Origin: Pseudomonas sp. DC1.2
GTDB lineage: Bacteria > Pseudomonadota > Gammaproteobacteria > Pseudomonadales > Pseudomonadaceae
Assembly (NCBI RefSeq): GCF_034351645.1
Contig: NZ_CP133782.1
Span: 5,486,001 to 5,550,000 of the forward strand
Direction of reading: 5' to 3'
DNA: 64,000 bases
The translations under genes and the position numbers were made by a program. Shown one piece after another: positions 60,993-64,000 of the stretch; position 1 is the stretch's first letter; every line of letters begins with the position of its first letter. Below the pieces are notes generated by a model. That model saw only the letters and a program-made list of their open reading frames with translations, searched no databases and was not told the DNA's origin.

Positions 60993-61754
60993 TTACTTAT
61001 CGTCAGCTTTGCCCGGAACATTAGCGGTTTCGGCGCTTGTGCCTTCCACTTCTGCTTTCATGCGCTTGAGACCCATGTGCCGCACGTCGGTGCCACGCAC
61101 CAAATAAATCACCAGTTCAGAGATATTTCGGGCGTGATCGCCGATCCGCTCCAGCGAACGCAACACCCAAATAATGCTCAAGACCCTTGTGATAGAGCGC
61201 GGGTCTTCCATCATGTAAGTCGCCAGCTCACGCAGCGCGGTCTTGTATTCGCGGTCGATGATTTTGTCGTACTGAGCCACCGACAACGCCAGGTCGGCGT
61301 CAAACCGGGCAAATGCGTCCAACGCATCACGCACCATGTTGCGCACCTGGTCGCCAATGTGGCGCACCTCAACGTAACCACGCGGCGCTTCGCCCTCTTC
61401 GCACAACTGAATGGCGCGGCGGGCAATCTTGGTCGCTTCGTCGCCGATACGCTCCAGGTCGATCACCGACTTGGAGATGCTGATAATCAGACGCAGGTCG
61501 GATGCCGCCGGCTGGCGACGGGCAAGAATGCGCAGGCATTCTTCGTCGATATTGCGTTCCATCTGGTTGATCTGGTCGTCGATCTCGCGAACCTGCTGGG
61601 CCAGACCGGAGTCGGCCTCTATCAGCGCGGTCACCGCGTCGTTGACCTGTTTTTCCACCAGCCCGCCCATGGCCAGGAGGTGGCTGCGCACTTCCTCAAG
61701 CTCGGCATTGAACTGCGCGGAGATGTGATGGGTAAGGCCTTCTTTACTAATCAT
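60993..61754 (-). CDS. phoU: Phosphate signalling regulator PhoU
   Basis: This 253-residue PhoU has two three-helix-bundle repeats with metal-coordinating acidic motifs: ALIEADSGLAQQVREIDDQI, SKSVIDLERIGDEATKIARR and LRSLERIGDHARNISELVIY. It couples Pst transporter activity to PhoR and keeps the Pho regulon off when phosphate is plentiful. It is the last gene of the pst operon and is followed by a terminator. Confidence 0.96.
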   Translation of the reverse strand: MISKEGLTHHISAQFNAELEEVRSHLLAMGGLVEKQVNDAVTALIEADSGLAQQVREIDDQINQMERNIDEECLRILARRQPAASDLRLIISISKSVIDLERIGDEATKIARRAIQLCEEGEAPRGYVEVRHIGDQVRNMVRDALDAFARFDADLALSVAQYDKIIDREYKTALRELATYMMEDPRSITRVLSIIWVLRSLERIGDHARNISELVIYLVRGTDVRHMGLKRMKAEVEGTSAETANVPGKADDK

Positions 61755-61825
61755 GTTGGCGTCCTGGGAGCGTCCGGTAAGGTGCGGTGGACCGCAGCGT
61801 CAATTCAGTGAGCAATAACAGCTTC

Positions 61826-62659
61826 CTAGCCGTAACGACCGGTGATGTAGTCTTCGGTCTGCTTCTTCGCCGGATTGGTGAACAGCGTGTCGGTGTCGCC
61901 AAATTCCACCAGTTTGCCCATGTACATGAACGCCGTGTAGTCGGAAACCCGCGCGGCCTGCTGCATGTTGTGGGTCACGATGACGATGGTGAACTTGGAT
62001 TTGAGTTCGTAGATCAGCTCTTCGACTTTCAACGTCGAGATTGGGTCGAGCGCCGAGCACGGTTCGTCGAGCAACAGCACTTCGGGTTCTACGGCGATGG
62101 TGCGCGCGATCACCAGACGTTGCTGCTGACCACCGGACAAGCCGAGGGCCGACTCATGCAGCCGGTCTTTGACTTCGTCCCACAGCGCTGCACCTTTAAG
62201 TGCCCACTCAACCGCTTCGTCGAGAATGCGCTTCTTGTTGATGCCCTGGATGCGCAGGCCATAAACCACGTTTTCGTAGATGGTTTTCGGAAACGGGTTC
62301 GGCTTCTGGAACACCATGCCGACGCGACGACGCAGCTCGGCGACGTCTTCACCTTTGCGGTAAATGTTGTTGCCATAGAGGTTGATCGCGCCTTCAACGC
62401 GGCAGCCGTCCACCAGATCGTTCATACGGTTGAACGTGCGCAGCAACGTGGACTTGCCGCAACCAGACGGCCCGATAAACGCGGTCACGCGCTGTTTCGG
62501 GATGTTCATGCTGACGTCGTACAGCGCTTGTTTGTCGCCGTAGAACAAGCTCAGGCCCGGGACTTCGATGGCCACGGTTTCCTGCTCAAGGCTCAGGCTT
62601 TGTTTGTCGCGCCCCAGGGCCGACATGTTGATGCCGTGGGTGTGTGTTTCGTGCTGCAT
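61826..62659 (-). CDS. pstB: Phosphate ABC transporter ATP-binding protein PstB
   Basis: This 277-residue ABC ATPase has Walker [21 protein letters not shown]-loop [19 protein letters not shown], signature [16 protein letters not shown], Walker [13 protein letters not shown] and switch His [16 protein letters not shown], all intact. The first 25 residues form a His/Gln-rich N-terminal extension common in Pseudomonas PstB. It powers PstCA phosphate uptake. Confidence 0.97.
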   Translation of the reverse strand: MQHETHTHGINMSALGRDKQSLSLEQETVAIEVPGLSLFYGDKQALYDVSMNIPKQRVTAFIGPSGCGKSTLLRTFNRMNDLVDGCRVEGAINLYGNNIYRKGEDVAELRRRVGMVFQKPNPFPKTIYENVVYGLRIQGINKKRILDEAVEWALKGAALWDEVKDRLHESALGLSGGQQQRLVIARTIAVEPEVLLLDEPCSALDPISTLKVEELIYELKSKFTIVIVTHNMQQAARVSDYTAFMYMGKLVEFGDTDTLFTNPAKKQTEDYITGRYG

Positions 62660-62693
62660 GGGAGGCTCCCTGTGCTAACAAATTCGGTTCGGT

Positions 62694-62766
62694 GGTGTGG
62701 AAGCGAGCCTGCTCGCGAAGGGGCCATCTCTGGCGCCAAAAGCTTCGCGAGCAGCTTGCTCCCACC
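62694..62766. repeat. REP inverted pair (REPIN-like)
   Basis: GGTGTGGAAGCGAGCCTGCTCGCGAAG and CTTCGCGAGCAGCTTGCTCCCACC face each other around a 22-base spacer between pstA and pstB. The element lies inside an operon, so it may lower expression of the downstream genes or protect the upstream mRNA from 3' decay. Confidence 0.82.
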
Positions 62767-62787
62767 TAAAAATCATTCCGGCGGTTA

Positions 62788-64000
62788 TTAACTATCCAGC
62801 GCTTTGTATTTCTCGCGCAGATGGTTGCGTATGTACACGGCCGACAGGTTGAGCGTGGCGATCACCAGCACCAGCAGCAGCGCCGTGGCATAGACCAACG
62901 GCCGTGCAGCTTCGACGTTCGGGCTCTGGAAGCCAACGTCATAAATATGGAAGCCCAAGTGCATGATCTTCTGGTCCAGGTGCAGGTACGGGTAGTTGCC
63001 ATCCACCGGCAGCGACGGCGCCAGCTTCACCACACCCACCAGCATCAGCGGCGCCACTTCACCCGCGGCGCGGGCCACGGCAAGGATCATCCCGGTCATC
63101 ATTGCCGGGCTGGCCATGGGCAGCACAATCTTCCACAACGTTTCAGCCTTGGTCGCGCCGAGGGCCAACGAGCCTTCGCGAACGGTGCGGGGAATCCGCG
63201 CGAGGCCTTCTTCGGTGGCCACGATGACCACCGGAACCGCCAGCAGCGCCAGGGTCAGCGAGGCCCAGAGCAGGCCCGGCGTACCGAAAGTCGGCGCCGG
63301 CAACGCTTCAGGGAAGAACAATCGATCCACCGAACCGCCCAGCACATAGACGAAGAAGCCCAGGCCGAACACGCCGTAAACAATCGCCGGAACCCCCGCC
63401 AGGTTGTTCACCGCAATACGGATCAGGCGCGTCATGGCGTTCTGCTTCGCATACTCGCGAAGGTAGACCGCGGCCAGTACGCCGAACGGGGTCACGATCA
63501 TCGCCATGATCAGGGTCATCATCACAGTGCCGAAAATCGCCGGGAAGATCCCGCCCTCGGTATTTGCTTCACGCGGGTCGTCGCTGAGGAACTCCCAGAC
63601 CTTGCTGAAATAGAAGCCAATCTTGGTGAGGTAGCCCATGGCATTCGGCTGATAGGCGTGAACGACTTTGCCAATCGGGATTTCGATCTCTTTGCCGTTG
63701 GCATCGCGAGCCGTCAGGCTGTCGCGATTGAACTGCGCGTGCAAATCGCCAAGGCGCACTTCGATGTCTTGATAACGAGCGTTCAGTTCAGCGCGCTCGC
63801 CATCCATGTCGGCTTGCGCAGCGGCGTCGAGCTTGCCGGCCAGTTCCAGTTTGCGACCGTGCAGACGGATGCGTTCGAGACCGGCGTTGATCGCGCCGAT
63901 GTCGGATTTTTCCAGGCTCTTGAGCTGGGCCGCGATTTTGTTGACGCGATTAACCCGCGCCTGCAACTCAGGCCAACTCGCTTCACCTTCAGCGATGACC
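62788..64000 (-). CDS. pstA: Phosphate ABC transporter permease PstA, 5' end outside window
   Basis: The frame stays open to the last base of the window, giving at least 403 residues without a proper start. The visible N-terminal part is a coiled, Gln/Glu/Lys-rich stretch (KIAAQLKSLEKSDIGAI to DIEVRLGDLHAQFNRDSL). The ABC permease membrane domain follows (GTVMMTLIMAMIVTPFGVLA, AVNNLAGVPAIVYGVFGLG), with the EAA loop region SLALGATKAETLWKIVLPMA. The long N-terminal extension is typical of Pseudomonas PstA. It ends with LNLSAVYIRNHLREKYKALD. Confidence 0.94.
   Translation of the reverse strand, partial: VIAEGEASWPELQARVNRVNKIAAQLKSLEKSDIGAINAGLERIRLHGRKLELAGKLDAAAQADMDGERAELNARYQDIEVRLGDLHAQFNRDSLTARDANGKEIEIPIGKVVHAYQPNAMGYLTKIGFYFSKVWEFLSDDPREANTEGGIFPAIFGTVMMTLIMAMIVTPFGVLAAVYLREYAKQNAMTRLIRIAVNNLAGVPAIVYGVFGLGFFVYVLGGSVDRLFFPEALPAPTFGTPGLLWASLTLALLAVPVVIVATEEGLARIPRTVREGSLALGATKAETLWKIVLPMASPAMMTGMILAVARAAGEVAPLMLVGVVKLAPSLPVDGNYPYLHLDQKIMHLGFHIYDVGFQSPNVEAARPLVYATALLLVLVIATLNLSAVYIRNHLREKYKALDS

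Overview
The window comes from a fluorescent Pseudomonas (P. fluorescens group is the best guess). Reasons: GC-rich coding sequence throughout, the core gene order rpoZ-spoT-ridA, exbB-exbD-tonB, oxyR-recG, hup, rubredoxin reductase-rubredoxin, ubiC-ubiA, phoB-phoR and phoU-pstB-pstA, and repeated extragenic palindromes of the GTGGGAGCGGGCTTGC type. No rRNA, tRNA, CRISPR array or insertion sequence was seen.

Layout. 1-12 kb is chromosomal core: the end of rpoZ, spoT, ridA, a lipoprotein, an epimerase-like protein, the TonB energising operon, oxyR, recG, a YbaK-HDOD regulator and a small SCP2-like protein. 12.2-42 kb is one block read almost entirely on the minus strand. It is a type VI secretion system (T6SS) of the kind represented by the P. 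aeruginosa H2 locus. In transcription order it reads tssA, tssB, tssC, tssE, then an inserted PAAR-DUF6402-membrane protein module, tssF, tssG, clpV, sfa (sigma-54 activator), a tiny lipoprotein orfX, fha, tssJ, tssK, tssL, tssM, the phosphatase/kinase pair stp1/stk1, vgrG, a large peptidoglycan-degrading effector and its LprI-like immunity protein. Beyond these lies a decayed array of immunity-like genes. No hcp gene is present.

42.5-51 kb is a second, plus-strand vgrG island: vgrG, a DUF4123 adaptor, a VasX-like pore-forming toxin and a multi-pass immunity protein. A 1.34-kb tandem duplication follows. It carries an orphan toxin C-terminal tail and a second immunity gene whose membrane segments have diverged from the first.

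51-64 kb returns to core: HU protein, rubredoxin reductase and rubredoxin, ubiquinone synthesis (ubiC, ubiA), a small secreted protein, phosphate sensing (phoB with a Pho box, phoR), a CNNM/CorC-type transporter, an M23 peptidase, a response regulator, and phoU-pstB-pstA, with pstA cut by the window edge.

How the genes work together. The T6SS block is a full contractile injector minus Hcp, regulated by a bacterial enhancer-binding protein and by a threonine-phosphorylation switch. At least three cargo modules load onto its spike: PAAR/DUF6402, VgrG/muramidase, and VgrG/DUF4123/VasX-like. Each sits beside a plausible immunity gene matched to the compartment attacked: a periplasmic lysozyme inhibitor for the muramidase, and membrane proteins for the pore-former. 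The most interesting features are the multidomain muramidase with its LprI-type partner, and the toxin-tail/immunity duplication.
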